Below, in pieces: positions 54,354-63,150 of a DNA stretch of 64,000 nucleotides. The translations under genes and the position numbers were made by a program. The notes beneath the pieces are model-generated. The model had not been told where the DNA came from. It searched no databases and saw nothing but the letters and a program-made list of their open reading frames with translations. Positions within the stretch are counted from its first letter, which is position 1. Each line of letters opens with the position of its first letter. This DNA comes from Ensifer adhaerens. GTDB lineage: Bacteria > Pseudomonadota > Alphaproteobacteria > Rhizobiales > Rhizobiaceae. The stretch is from assembly GCF_020035535.1 (NCBI RefSeq), contig NZ_CP083349.1:186001-250000 (forward strand), in the 5' to 3' direction.

Positions 54354-55646
54354 ATGGATCGCATCAGGATTGTAGGCGGCAACAAGCTTAACGGCGTCAT
54401 TCCGATTTCCGGCGCCAAGAACGCGGCCCTGCCGCTGATGATCGCGTCGCTTCTGACCGACGATACGCTGACGCTCGAAAACGTGCCGCACCTCGCCGAC
54501 GTCGAGCAGTTGATCCGTATCCTCGGTAACCACGGCGTCGATATTTCCGTCAACGGCCGCCGCGAGCGCCAGGGCGAGAGCTACGCCCGCACCATTCATT
54601 TCACCTGCCGCAACATCGTCGATACGACCGCCCCTTACGAGCTGGTCTCGAAGATGCGTGCCAGCTTCTGGGTGATTGGCCCGTTGCTGGCCCGTGAAGG
54701 CAAGGCCCGCGTTTCGCTGCCCGGCGGCTGTGCCATCGGCACGCGTCCGGTCGATCTCTTCATCGAAGGCCTGCAGGCGCTCAGCGCCAATATCGAGATC
54801 GACGGCGGCTACGTCAACGCGACGGCGCCGGAAGGCGGCCTGATCGGTGCGCGTTACACGTTCCCGAAAGTCTCGGTCGGTGCCACCCACGTCCTGATGA
54901 TGGCAGCGACCCTTGCCAACGGCACCACGGTGCTGGGCAACGCTGCGCGTGAGCCCGAAGTGGTTGATCTCGCCAACTGCCTCAATGCCATGGGCGCCAA
55001 GATCACCGGCCAGGGCACGCCGACGATTACGATTGAAGGCGTACGTTCGCTCTCCGGCGCGCGCCACCGCGTCCTGCCGGATCGAATCGAGACCGGCACC
55101 TATGCCATGGCCGTTGCCATGACCGGCGGCGACGTCATCCTCGAAGACACCAATATGGCGCTGCTCGACACGGCGCTCGAAGCGATCCGCCGCGCCGGTG
55201 CCGAGATTACCGAGACGAACAGCGGCATCCGCGTCGTGCGCAACGGCGCCGGCATCAAGCCGGTCGATGTCGTCACCGATCCTTTCCCTGGCTTCCCGAC
55301 CGATCTGCAGGCGCAGTTCATGGGTCTGATGACCATGGCGAAAGGCACCTCGCACATCACCGAGACGATCTTCGAAAACCGCTTCATGCATGTGCAGGAA
55401 CTGGCCCGTCTCGGCGCCAAGATCTCGCTTTCCGGCCAGACGGCGAAGATCGAAGGCGTCAGCCGGCTGAAGGGCGCGCCCGTCATGGCGACTGACCTTC
55501 GCGCCTCCGTCTCGCTCGTCATCGCCGGTCTGGCTGCCGAGGGCGAAACCATGGTCTCGCGCGTCTATCACCTCGATCGCGGCTTCGAACGGCTTGAAGA
55601 AAAGCTCACCCGCTGCGGTGCGCATGTCGAGCGCGTCAGCGACTGA
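54354..55646 (+). CDS. murA: UDP-N-acetylglucosamine 1-carboxyvinyltransferase
   Basis: A 430-residue enzyme that transfers enolpyruvate from PEP to UDP-GlcNAc, the first committed step of peptidoglycan synthesis. The start [20 protein letters not shown] with [15 protein letters not shown] is the family N terminus. The catalytic loop [14 protein letters not shown] holds Cys126, the target of fosfomycin. Length is standard. It heads the conserved alphaproteobacterial order murA, DUF2948, hisD, UPF0262. Confidence 0.97.
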   Translation: MDRIRIVGGNKLNGVIPISGAKNAALPLMIASLLTDDTLTLENVPHLADVEQLIRILGNHGVDISVNGRRERQGESYARTIHFTCRNIVDTTAPYELVSKMRASFWVIGPLLAREGKARVSLPGGCAIGTRPVDLFIEGLQALSANIEIDGGYVNATAPEGGLIGARYTFPKVSVGATHVLMMAATLANGTTVLGNAAREPEVVDLANCLNAMGAKITGQGTPTITIEGVRSLSGARHRVLPDRIETGTYAMAVAMTGGDVILEDTNMALLDTALEAIRRAGAEITETNSGIRVVRNGAGIKPVDVVTDPFPGFPTDLQAQFMGLMTMAKGTSHITETIFENRFMHVQELARLGAKISLSGQTAKIEGVSRLKGAPVMATDLRASVSLVIAGLAAEGETMVSRVYHLDRGFERLEEKLTRCGAHVERVSD

Positions 55647-55742
55647 TTTGATCGGTTGCGCCTGATACCGTTGCGGTTTCAGGCGCAACATCCTATGTCC
55701 ATTTCAATTGTGGCACGGAAGATGTGCGGCGAAATGAAAGGG

Positions 55743-56192
55743 ATGGACGGCATGAACGGTCTGAAGCTGCTGGCGCTCGACGAGGAGGATCTCGCTGTCG
55801 TCTCCGCGCACGTCCAGGATGCCGTGTTCAAGGTGTCGGGCCTGGAATATGACGCTCGGCGCAAGCAGTTCTCGCTCATCGTCAATCGGTTCGTCTGGGA
55901 GACGGCCGACGGCAAGCGGCGCTCCTTCGAGCGTCGGCGCGCACTTTTGTTGTTCAAGCAGGTGAATGCCGTCCGCTCGGTCGGCTTTGACCGGCGCGAT
56001 GCCGAGGCGGTTCTCGATCTGCTGACGCTGAAGTTCAGCCTGCGCGGAGAAGGGCCGGAAGGCACGCTTGAACTGGTTCTGGCCGGTGCTGCGTCGATCG
56101 CGCTTGACGTGGAGTGTATCGAAACGCAGCTTGCGGATACCGGCGGGGCGTGGGAAACCGCATTTAAGCCCAAGCATCCTGAAGGCGCTTGA
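55743..56192 (+). CDS. DUF2948 family protein
   Basis: A 149-residue cytosolic protein with the core LKLLALDEEDLAVVSAHVQD then AVFKVSGLEYDARRKQFSLI, ERRRALLLFKQVNAVRSVGF and IALDVECIETQLADTGGAW. These fit DUF2948, which is restricted largely to alphaproteobacteria and typically placed between murA and hisD. ATG 55743 (MDGMNGLKLL) is preferred to the 55656 start. Function unknown; conserved synteny suggests a basic cellular role. Confidence 0.85.
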   Translation: MDGMNGLKLLALDEEDLAVVSAHVQDAVFKVSGLEYDARRKQFSLIVNRFVWETADGKRRSFERRRALLLFKQVNAVRSVGFDRRDAEAVLDLLTLKFSLRGEGPEGTLELVLAGAASIALDVECIETQLADTGGAWETAFKPKHPEGA

Positions 56193-56234
56193 TCCACTCG
56201 ACCCGAACGACACTGGCATACAAGGACGTCTCCT

Positions 56235-57539
56235 TTGGCAATCAGGCTCAACTTCCTCGACGGCGACTTCGAACAAAAGTTCGCGTCCTTCCTGACGACC
56301 AAGCGTGAGGTGTCCGAGGACGTCAATGCGGTGGTCAAGGCGATCATCGACGACGTACGCGTCCGCGGCAACGCGGCGCTCGCCGAGTATTCCAAGCGTT
56401 TCGATGGCGTCGATTTCTCCGTGACGCCGATGGCCGTGAGTGCCGCCGAAATCGATGCGGCGATCCAGGCGGTCGAGCCGGAGGTTCTGGGCGCCCTGAA
56501 GGTTGCCGCCACCCGTATCGAGGCGCATCACGCCCGCCAGCGGCCGAAGGACGATATCTACGAGGACACCATGGGTGTCGGCCTTGGCTCGCGGTGGACG
56601 GCGGTGGATGCCGTCGGTCTCTACGTGCCCGGGGGTACGGCGAGCTATCCGAGCTCGGTGCTGATGAACGCGCTTCCAGCGAAAGTGGCCGGCGTTCCCC
56701 GTATCGTCATGGTGGTGCCGGCAACGGGCGGCGAGATCAACCCGGCGGTGCTTGCAGCAGCAAGGCTTGCCGGTGTCGAGGAAATCTACCGCATCGGCGG
56801 CGCGCAGGCCGTTGCAGCCCTTGCCTATGGCACCGAGACTGTCGCGCCGGTCGCCAAGATCGTCGGCCCCGGCAATGCCTATGTGGCCGCTGCCAAGCGC
56901 CAGGTGTTCGGCACCGTCGGCATCGACATGATCGCTGGCCCCTCGGAAGTGCTCGTCATTGCCGACGAGCACAACGACCCGGACTGGATCGCCGCCGATC
57001 TTTTGGCCCAGGCCGAGCACGACGTCGGCGCCCAGTCGATCCTGATCACCGACAATCCGGCCTTCGGCCAGGCGGTCGAGGAGGCGGTCGAACGGCAACT
57101 GAAGACGTTGCCGCGCGCCCAAACCGCGGCGGCAAGCTGGCGCGATTTCGGCGCCGTCATCCTCGTTCCCGATCTCGAAAAGGCTGTGCCGCTTGCCAAC
57201 CGTATCGCGGCGGAACACCTGGAGCTGGCGCTCGCCGATCCGGAACCGATGATCGCCAAGATCCGCAATGCCGGCGCGATCTTCGTCGGCCGCCACACGC
57301 CCGAAGTTATCGGCGACTATGTCGGCGGTTCAAATCACGTGTTGCCGACGGCGCGCTCGGCGCGCTTCTCCTCCGGTCTCGGCGTGCTCGATTACATGAA
57401 GCGCACGTCGATCCTTAGGCTCGATCCCGAGCAGCTGCGGATCCTGGGGCCTGCGGCGATCGTGCTGGCAAAATCCGAGGGCCTTGAGGCTCATGCGCGC
57501 TCCGTCGCCATTCGTCTCAATTTCGAGGATGCTGGATGA
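56235..57539 (+). CDS. hisD: Histidinol dehydrogenase
   Basis: A 434-residue Zn- and NAD-dependent enzyme that oxidises histidinol to histidine in the last two steps of biosynthesis. Features: [12 protein letters not shown] start, [76 protein letters not shown] and [12 protein letters not shown] with the base Glu/His. Start codon is TTG 56235 with AAGGACG upstream. It overlaps the UPF0262 gene by ATGA. Confidence 0.97.
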   Translation: MAIRLNFLDGDFEQKFASFLTTKREVSEDVNAVVKAIIDDVRVRGNAALAEYSKRFDGVDFSVTPMAVSAAEIDAAIQAVEPEVLGALKVAATRIEAHHARQRPKDDIYEDTMGVGLGSRWTAVDAVGLYVPGGTASYPSSVLMNALPAKVAGVPRIVMVVPATGGEINPAVLAAARLAGVEEIYRIGGAQAVAALAYGTETVAPVAKIVGPGNAYVAAAKRQVFGTVGIDMIAGPSEVLVIADEHNDPDWIAADLLAQAEHDVGAQSILITDNPAFGQAVEEAVERQLKTLPRAQTAAASWRDFGAVILVPDLEKAVPLANRIAAEHLELALADPEPMIAKIRNAGAIFVGRHTPEVIGDYVGGSNHVLPTARSARFSSGLGVLDYMKRTSILRLDPEQLRILGPAAIVLAKSEGLEAHARSVAIRLNFEDAG

Positions 57540-58012
57540 AGGCGGACCGCAACCTGCGCCTCTGCGATGTCGTTCTGGACGAGACCATCGGCCGCTCGAC
57601 GCCTGACGTGGAGCATGAGCGCGCGGTTGCGATCTTTGATCTGCTCGAAGAAAACCTGTTCGAGCCCGTCGGCCATCCCGGCGGTCCGTACAAGCTCAAC
57701 CTCTCGCTCGTCGATGCGAAGCTGGTCTTTGCAATTTCGACCGAAAAAGGCGGCGACGTTGCCACCCATATCCTGTCGCTAACGCCGTTTCGACGGATCG
57801 TGAAGGACTACTTCATGATCTGCGAGAGCTATTACGAGGCGATCCGATCGGCGACTCCAAGTCAGATCGAGGCGATCGACATGGGGCGCCGCGGCATCCA
57901 CAACGAGGGCTCACAGACCCTCCTGGATCGTCTGTCCGGCAAGATCCGGCTGGATTTCGATACGGCCCGTCGCCTGTTCACGCTCGTCTGCGTGCTCTAT
58001 TGGCGCGGATGA
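57536..58012 (+). CDS. UPF0262 family protein
   Basis: A 158-residue protein starting [20 protein letters not shown] and containing [20 protein letters not shown] and [20 protein letters not shown], matching UPF0262. Function unknown. Its start overlaps the hisD stop and its stop lies 14 bases before the phosphatase gene, so all belong to one operon, as in most Rhizobiales. Confidence 0.9.
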   Translation: MKADRNLRLCDVVLDETIGRSTPDVEHERAVAIFDLLEENLFEPVGHPGGPYKLNLSLVDAKLVFAISTEKGGDVATHILSLTPFRRIVKDYFMICESYYEAIRSATPSQIEAIDMGRRGIHNEGSQTLLDRLSGKIRLDFDTARRLFTLVCVLYWRG

Positions 58013-58025
58013 GAGCGGGACCGGC

Positions 58026-58493
58026 ATGACGGGAACCGAGGTTTCGCCACTCAAGACGCCCCGTTCGGTCCTGTTCATGTGCGGCATGAATGCCATCCGC
58101 TCGCCGATGGCCGAAGCACTCGCCAAGGCAGCCCTGCCGGCCGGAACCTACGTCGCTTCCGCCGGTGTCCGGCACGGCGAACGCGATCCTTTTGTCGACG
58201 TGGTGATGGCCGAGGTGGGCTTGAGTCTCGGACGGCATCAACCGCACACGCTGGACGAACTGGAGGACGATTACTTCGACCTCATCGTCACGCTGGCGCC
58301 GGAGGCGCATCACAAGGCGCTGGAATTGACTCGCTCGATGGCCGTCGACGTGGTCTACTGGCCGACGCCGGACCCGACGGTAGCAGCCGGCACCCGCGAG
58401 CAGATCGTCGACGCGTATCGCGCAGTGCGTGATCACCTGTCGACGCTGATCAATCTTCGGTTGGTCGGCCCGCACAGACGAGAAAAAACCTGA
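58026..58493 (+). CDS. Low-molecular-weight phosphotyrosine phosphatase-like protein
   Basis: A 155-residue protein of the LMW phosphatase/ArsC fold. The P-loop reads VLFMCGMNAIRSPMAEALAK, close to the canonical CxxxxxRS (Cys and Arg kept), and the second Asp region LIVTLAPEAHHKALEL is present. The catalytic DP appears as PTPDPTVAAG. It may dephosphorylate proteins or act in arsenate-like reactions; the syntenic position upstream of infA suggests a conserved unknown role. Confidence 0.85.
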   Translation: MTGTEVSPLKTPRSVLFMCGMNAIRSPMAEALAKAALPAGTYVASAGVRHGERDPFVDVVMAEVGLSLGRHQPHTLDELEDDYFDLIVTLAPEAHHKALELTRSMAVDVVYWPTPDPTVAAGTREQIVDAYRAVRDHLSTLINLRLVGPHRREKT

Positions 58494-58573
58494 GAACTTC
58501 ACGGCGATCCGCATGCGGTTTCCGGCGACAGTTCTTTTACATGTCTTCTTCAATCCTGACCGATTTAAAGCTA

Positions 58574-58602
58574 AAGACATGCCGCAGTTCAAAGTGCTAT
58601 AG
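58574..58602 (+). promoter_or_regulatory. Candidate promoter of infA
   Basis: AAGACA (58574-58579) and CTATAG (58597-58602) are 17 bases apart, similar to rhizobial housekeeping promoters. They lie about 165 bases before infA. Confidence 0.4.
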
Positions 58603-58765
58603 CGACCGCTGCGCCTCTGATAGGACGCGCGGCATTGTAGCCCGTCACAAAAGCGCAAAAGCCGGTCTTAGATGGTTCACAAATCCTCGTCGATTGTGTA
58701 GTTTCCGGCGAATTTTTCGGGATACCTGACGTATCCCTAAACAAAGATAGAAAGAACAGTCCTAC

Positions 58766-58984
58766 ATGGCGAAAGAAGAAGTCCTTGAATTTCCGGGCGT
58801 GGTCACCGAATTGCTTCCGAATGCGACCTTCCGCGTGAAGCTCGAAAACGAGCATGAGATCATCGCTCACACCGCGGGCCGCATGCGTAAGAACCGTATC
58901 CGCGTGCTTGCCGGCGACAAGGTTCTCGTTGAAATGACCCCGTACGACCTCACCAAGGGCCGTATCACCTATCGCTTCAAGTAA
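58766..58984 (+). CDS. infA: Translation initiation factor IF-1
   Basis: A 72-residue S1-like OB-fold protein that binds the A site of the 30S subunit. [20 protein letters not shown], then [20 protein letters not shown] and [20 protein letters not shown], match the family throughout. Exact standard length. Confidence 0.98.
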   Translation: MAKEEVLEFPGVVTELLPNATFRVKLENEHEIIAHTAGRMRKNRIRVLAGDKVLVEMTPYDLTKGRITYRFK

Positions 58985-59002
58985 GCCGCTCCGGCTCTAC
59001 GC

Positions 59003-59120
59003 AATTCCTGGAGCATTTCCGCTTCTTCTTCGAATCGCGAAAACGCTCTAACGTTTGGTTGGATTGCAATTCCAGACGCAAAACCGCCTACCGCATTTTT
59101 GCTGGAATTGCTCTGGAGTG
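59003..59120. repeat. Dispersed rhizobial intergenic repeat
   Basis: Contains GAATCGCGAAAACGCTCTAA and ATTCCAGACGCAAAACCGCC, a known kind of rhizobial repeat, with two outer arms that can form a large hairpin. A related remnant is at 39533-39600 in the opposite orientation. It sits between infA and maf. Confidence 0.55.
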
Positions 59121-59133
59121 ACGGCTCGTTCCG

Positions 59134-59754
59134 ATGACAGTGGCCAAGAAACTGATACTGGCGTCCGGCTCGCCGCGTCGCGTCGAACTTCTGGCGCAGG
59201 CGGGCATCGAGCCCACGCGCCTGATGCCGATGGATCTCGACGAGACGCCGAAGCGTGCCGAACATCCGCGTTCGCTCGCAAGGCGGCTGTCGGCCGAGAA
59301 GGCGCGGGCAGCGCTTGCCGCGATCAAGGGCGAGCCCGGCTGGGACGGTAGCTACATCCTGGCGGCTGACACGGTGGTCTGTGTCGGACGACGTATTCTG
59401 CCGAAGCCGGAACTGGTCAGCGACGCATCCAGCGCCCTGCATCTTCTCTCCGGCCGCAGCCACCGCGTCTATACCGGCGTCTGCCTGATCACGCCGGACA
59501 AGACGCTCCGGCAGAAGGTCGTCGACACCAAGGTGCGCTTCAAACGCCTTTCAGGCTTTGACATCGAAAGCTACCTCGCCTCGGGTCAATGGCGCGGCAA
59601 GGCTGGCGGCTACGGCATCCAGGGCATTGCCGGCAGCTTCGTGGTCAAACTCGTCGGCTCCTACAGCAATGTCGTCGGCCTACCGCTCTACGAAACCGTC
59701 AGCCTGCTTGTCGGCGAAGGCTATGACGTGCACAATCGTTGGCTGGAAGGCTGA
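59134..59754 (+). CDS. maf: Maf-family nucleotide pyrophosphatase
   Basis: A 206-residue Maf/ITPase-like protein that hydrolyses canonical or modified NTPs and is linked to septum arrest. Start [20 protein letters not shown] is the signature SxSPRR. Also [20 protein letters not shown] (catalytic Asp) and [20 protein letters not shown], the Maf C-terminal motif. It precedes yacG with a 5-base gap. Confidence 0.94.
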   Translation: MTVAKKLILASGSPRRVELLAQAGIEPTRLMPMDLDETPKRAEHPRSLARRLSAEKARAALAAIKGEPGWDGSYILAADTVVCVGRRILPKPELVSDASSALHLLSGRSHRVYTGVCLITPDKTLRQKVVDTKVRFKRLSGFDIESYLASGQWRGKAGGYGIQGIAGSFVVKLVGSYSNVVGLPLYETVSLLVGEGYDVHNRWLEG

Positions 59755-59759
59755 AGCCA

Positions 59760-59972
59760 GTGACCGACGAAACCCAAAAGAGCGGTTCGAACATCGCGCC
59801 CCTGCGGGCGCCTAGGCCCTGTCCAGAATGCGGGCGGCCGTCGCATCGGGAGCATTATCCCTTCTGCTCCGACCGCTGCCGCAATGTCGACCTCAATCGC
59901 TGGCTCTCCGGCTCCTACGCCATTCCGGTCGCCGACGACGAGGCGAAGGCCGACGACAGAGACGACCGCTAA
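59760..59972 (+). CDS. yacG: DNA gyrase inhibitor YacG
   Basis: A 70-residue zinc-ribbon protein. Four cysteines in [20 protein letters not shown] (CxxC then CxxxC) bind zinc; then the family [16 protein letters not shown]. It binds GyrB and inhibits gyrase. Starts at GTG 59760 and follows maf by 5 bases; the ATG at 59739 would lie inside maf. Confidence 0.94.
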   Translation: MTDETQKSGSNIAPLRAPRPCPECGRPSHREHYPFCSDRCRNVDLNRWLSGSYAIPVADDEAKADDRDDR

Positions 59973-60315
59973 CGCGTGCCGACGTGGCCGCTCGCGCAGT
60001 TCTGGCCATTTCCCTCCATGCATCCTCTAAGCTCTGAACAACGGCCGGACGATCCTGCGCGTCTGCAGGTGCGTGCAGCCGTCGTTTCGGCTTCTGAAGG
60101 CCGCTTCTCTCGCAGCGCGTAGCTGGGAGCGAGCACGATCCCTCTGAAACTCCTTGTCTTTTTGGTTTTTTCGACTGTCCACAGGATTTCGGTCAAAAAA
60201 CTTTCATTTGGCGCTGGACACCGCCGAACAAGATGTTATAACCCCGCTCGCTTCCGGGGCACAAACAAGCGCCCCGAGGGTTCCGCAAGGAACCGCTGCC
60301 CGAAAACGGCAGGAT
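59973..60315. other. 343-base gene-free region upstream of tRNA-Phe
   Basis: No ORF is supported. It holds the tRNA promoter (60215-60242) and a short hairpin GGTTCC/GGAACC near 60278-60294 in the leader. Confidence 0.5.
60215..60242 (+). promoter_or_regulatory. Promoter of tRNA-Phe
   Basis: TGGACA (60215-60220) and TATAAC (60237-60242) are 16 bases apart. This places transcription start near 60249, a leader of about 67 bases before the tRNA. Confidence 0.6.
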
Positions 60316-60391
60316 GCCCGGATAGCTCAGTTGGTAGAGCAGCGGATTGAAAATCCGCGTGTCGGTGGTTCAAATCCGCCTCCGGGCACCA
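60316..60391 (+). tRNA. tRNA-Phe (GAA anticodon)
   Basis: Acceptor GCCCGGA pairs with TCCGGGC; D-arm AGCTCAGTTGGTAGAGC; anticodon stem GCGGA/TCCGC with loop TTGAAAA, giving anticodon GAA; T-arm GGTGGTTCAAATCCGCC. CCA is encoded (60389-60391). Confidence 0.97.
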
Positions 60392-60738
60392 TTCATCTCA
60401 AAGAGTGTTTGGTCCCTAAGATAGATACAAGGCGTCTTCAGCGTGTGCGGCGTGACGCAATCCCACCTCTGGCACTCCGTGTAATGTTCGTTGGCCGCAC
60501 CCTTGCGGAGGCGGATTGGCGCGGGAAGTCTTTGTCTTGGCGTAGTCCCACCTGAGTGGCCCCCGGCATGCAGTAAACCTTCATGTTTCCGCCGATCCAT
60601 GCCGGATCAACGGATTATTTTAAGCTCGCGGTGCGGCTATGCCGTTGTCTTAAGATTTAATTAACCATCTCCTTGCTTGTATCGCCACAATCTCGCGTCG
60701 CCCATGATGGGTATTTTCAATTTTAAGATGTTTCTAAT
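60392..60738. other. 347-base region upstream of the orphan flagellin gene
   Basis: No ORF is supported. The last 120 bases are AT-rich (near 60650-60735, with TTAAGATTTAATTAACC) and probably hold the flagellin promoter. No strong Shine-Dalgarno precedes ATG 60739. Confidence 0.45.
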
Positions 60739-62505
60739 ATGGTCAGCATTCATACGAACGCTGGGGCAATTTCTGCGCTCCAGGCTCTGCGAACGATCAA
60801 CTCCGGCATGGCTTCGGCGCAGGGCCAGGTAAGCTCCGGGTTGCGGATCCAGACGGCGGCCGAGAACGCAGCCTACTGGTCGATCTCGACGACCATGCGA
60901 TCGGACAGCAAGGCGGTTTCCGCGGTCCAGGATGCGCTCGGACTTGGTGCGGCGAAGGTCGAGACAGCCTATGCCGGCATGGAAGCCGTCGTTGGCATCC
61001 TCAGCGAGTTCAAGTCCAAGCTGGTGGCGGCGAAAGAGCCGGGCGTCGACAAGAGCAAGATCCAAAAGGAACTCGGGGAACTGAAGCAGCAAGTCGCGAG
61101 CATTGTCGCGTCATCGAGTTTCAGCGGGCAGAACTGGCTGAAGACCGACGTCTCCGATATCTATGACAGCGATCTCAACCGAACGTCCGTCGTCTCCTCG
61201 TTCTCACGCGACTCCAGGAATGGCGTGTCGCTCAATACCGCAGATTTTCATTTGAGAGAGTCCTCGCTGTTCAACAGCACGGGCGGCGGCATCCTCCAGG
61301 CTGATACGCGGGATCTGCGTACGGTCGGGGGCATCCGCTTCGTTACCGGTACGGATGTCGACGGCTATACGACCAACAGCCGCAACAATGGGAGGATCGG
61401 CGGCGCCGGGGAGTTCGTGTTCACTTTCAACGGTCCGATCACATTTTCGGATCCGAGCCACAACATCACTTTCGATATCATCGTCGACAAGGATAGCAGC
61501 ACGCAGGGTCTGCCATTGCCGCACCATGCAGGCAAGCCGACGCTCGGGATTACCATCGACCGTACGACCGTGGATGCGGTCCTGGGCGGTGCCGCCAACG
61601 GCGTCATCTCGAACTACACGCAATATGCGGCGGTACTCAATCATGCGGTCACAACCGCGGGCGCCGGTGCCGTTGTTCGTACATACAACTACAACTATCC
61701 GCCCTATGCGCCTATCATCGACAGGATCGGCTTCAGGACGCAGGAGAGTTCCGGGCTGGATGGATCCTATGTCGAAGTCGCCAATCTGACGGTCAACACC
61801 GCAACCGGGGGCGCCGGTGGACTGGCGCCGAACTCGGACTTCGGCGAGCGCGGATCGGAGATGACGCTGACCTTCGAACCTTTCGAGGTTTACAAGGATG
61901 TGGTCGTCTCCTTCAGTTTTGCGGTCAACGGCGAGGCAGCCAGTGCGCATTCCTTCGATCGCAACTACGTGAACAACCTGCTCGGCAAGGATACCGGCAA
62001 GATCGAAACCGGCGACGAGATGGTGACGCTCCTGCAGTCGCTCGTCACGCGGCCCGGCACCATTGTTCAGAATGATGGGGCAGGCGGGGTGTTGGTAAAG
62101 TCCGATCCTGCCGTCGATCGGAAGTCCGGCATTTCGACGCGCATCGAGTTCTCGGGCATCGACGTCAACATCGAGCCGATCGCGCGACGCGATTTTCTGG
62201 ATATCGATGTCGCCGCAAACCCGCAGTCGATCGATTCCTACATTCAATATATCGAAGTCGTGTTGCAGAAGACGATCGACGGAGCTGCCGCATTGGGTTC
62301 GCTGCTGACGCGCATCGACATGCAGTCCAGCTTCGCTCAGTCGCTGATGGCCACCATCGAAAAGGGTGTTGGACGTTTGGTGGATGCCGATATGAACGAG
62401 ACGTCGACACGCCTGAAGGCATTGCAGACGCAGGAGCAGCTTGGCATCCAGGCTTTGCAGATCGCCAACTCCAACGCGCAGAACATCCTGCAACTCTTTC
62501 GCTGA
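60739..62505 (+). CDS. Orphan flagellin with enlarged variable region
   Basis: A 588-residue flagellin; rhizobial flagellins are usually about 320-430. D0/D1 N-terminal helices (VSIHTNAGAISALQALRTIN, then AAENAAYWSISTTMRSDSKA and LGLGAAKVETAYAGMEAVVG) and the C-terminal pair (FAQSLMATIEKGVGRLVDAD; QTQEQLGIQALQIANSNAQN; ILQLF end) are well kept. The middle about 150-480 holds two similar beta-rich modules, each ending in a DR-x(2)-V-x(3)-LG pattern (about 225-310 and 373-437). No flagellar genes are nearby. It should still polymerise, but surface properties would differ. Confidence 0.88.
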   Translation: MVSIHTNAGAISALQALRTINSGMASAQGQVSSGLRIQTAAENAAYWSISTTMRSDSKAVSAVQDALGLGAAKVETAYAGMEAVVGILSEFKSKLVAAKEPGVDKSKIQKELGELKQQVASIVASSSFSGQNWLKTDVSDIYDSDLNRTSVVSSFSRDSRNGVSLNTADFHLRESSLFNSTGGGILQADTRDLRTVGGIRFVTGTDVDGYTTNSRNNGRIGGAGEFVFTFNGPITFSDPSHNITFDIIVDKDSSTQGLPLPHHAGKPTLGITIDRTTVDAVLGGAANGVISNYTQYAAVLNHAVTTAGAGAVVRTYNYNYPPYAPIIDRIGFRTQESSGLDGSYVEVANLTVNTATGGAGGLAPNSDFGERGSEMTLTFEPFEVYKDVVVSFSFAVNGEAASAHSFDRNYVNNLLGKDTGKIETGDEMVTLLQSLVTRPGTIVQNDGAGGVLVKSDPAVDRKSGISTRIEFSGIDVNIEPIARRDFLDIDVAANPQSIDSYIQYIEVVLQKTIDGAAALGSLLTRIDMQSSFAQSLMATIEKGVGRLVDADMNETSTRLKALQTQEQLGIQALQIANSNAQNILQLFR

Positions 62506-62822
62506 GTGATCTCACCGTCGCGAAGCGATGGTTGTTGGAGAAGCCAAACGCCGATCACAGCTGCTTCAGCTTTCCAGCCCGTTGTTTTCTGGAACGCCCT
62601 CCTGCTTCAAGTGGCACCACTTGGAGGGGGGATGTTCCGGTATTGATCCTCCTTTCTATCGAAGGCGGGGATCGGCGGCTGTTACCTGCGTTACATGTCC
62701 GTCGCAGCTTCTGCCTATTCTGGCGCCCGGGAGGACCTGAGCGACGAACGTCTCGTCGCGTAATCGATGCTACGGAACCACAACAAAAACAGGATCGTGG
62801 CAGGGTCAACCGAGGATTAGAA
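62506..62822. other. 317-base region between flagellin and the small secreted protein
   Basis: No supported gene. Contains the promoter area of the 73-aa secreted protein, with AGGATTAGAA before its ATG. A longer frame from 62532 leads into that gene but its first 97 residues look non-coding. Confidence 0.45.
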
Positions 62823-63044
62823 ATGCGTAAATTTGCCAGGCTTTCTTTAGCAACTTTCGTCGTGGCTACGATCGCCGCGGGCGCAGCCGCTCCTGCCTTT
62901 GCAGGCGGCAGCTACTACAAGGGCGTGTCACCAACGCCGGTCAACGAAGGCCACCGGAGCGAGAAGTACAATCCGCCCGGAAAGACCGTAAACCGCCCGC
63001 CGCCGAGAAACGGCTCCTACTACAAGGGCATCATGCGCAAGTAG
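62823..63044 (+). CDS. Small secreted protein with GSYYKG repeats
   Basis: A 73-residue protein. The Sec signal peptide, RKFARLSLATFVVATIAAG, leads to cleavage after AFA. The mature peptide of about 45 residues carries two copies of GSYYKG (GGSYYKGVSPTPVNEGHR and RNGSYYKGIMRK) around a basic, proline-rich middle (KTVNRPPPRNG). No cysteine. It could be a cell-wall- or surface-associated peptide. Function unknown. Confidence 0.7.
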   Translation: MRKFARLSLATFVVATIAAGAAAPAFAGGSYYKGVSPTPVNEGHRSEKYNPPGKTVNRPPPRNGSYYKGIMRK

Positions 63045-63124
63045 GAAGGGCAGGTGTGAGGCCGAAAAGGCCGTTGGCGCTTGGCCACGGCTCCGCCTCT
63101 CAGACGGTGCCACCTTGAAAACAA

Positions 63125-63148
63125 GAAAGGGCGCGGTGGCGCCCTTTC
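63125..63148. terminator. Stem-loop between convergent genes
   Basis: GAAAGGGCGC (63125-63134) pairs with GCGCCCTTTC (63139-63148) over a 4-base loop. It lies between the secreted-protein gene and the convergent partial gene and can serve both directions. The T-richness is better on the minus strand. Confidence 0.7.
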
Positions 63149-63150
63149 GT

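Noticed and set aside
54264..57296. Long minus-strand frames opposite murA and hisD
   Set aside because: murA and hisD are unambiguous and conserved, so these are shadows.
60392..60738. Possible integrated element at the tRNA-Phe 3' end
   Set aside because: No integrase gene, and I found no second copy of the tRNA 3' end downstream within the window. The next genes could simply be variable chromosomal genes.
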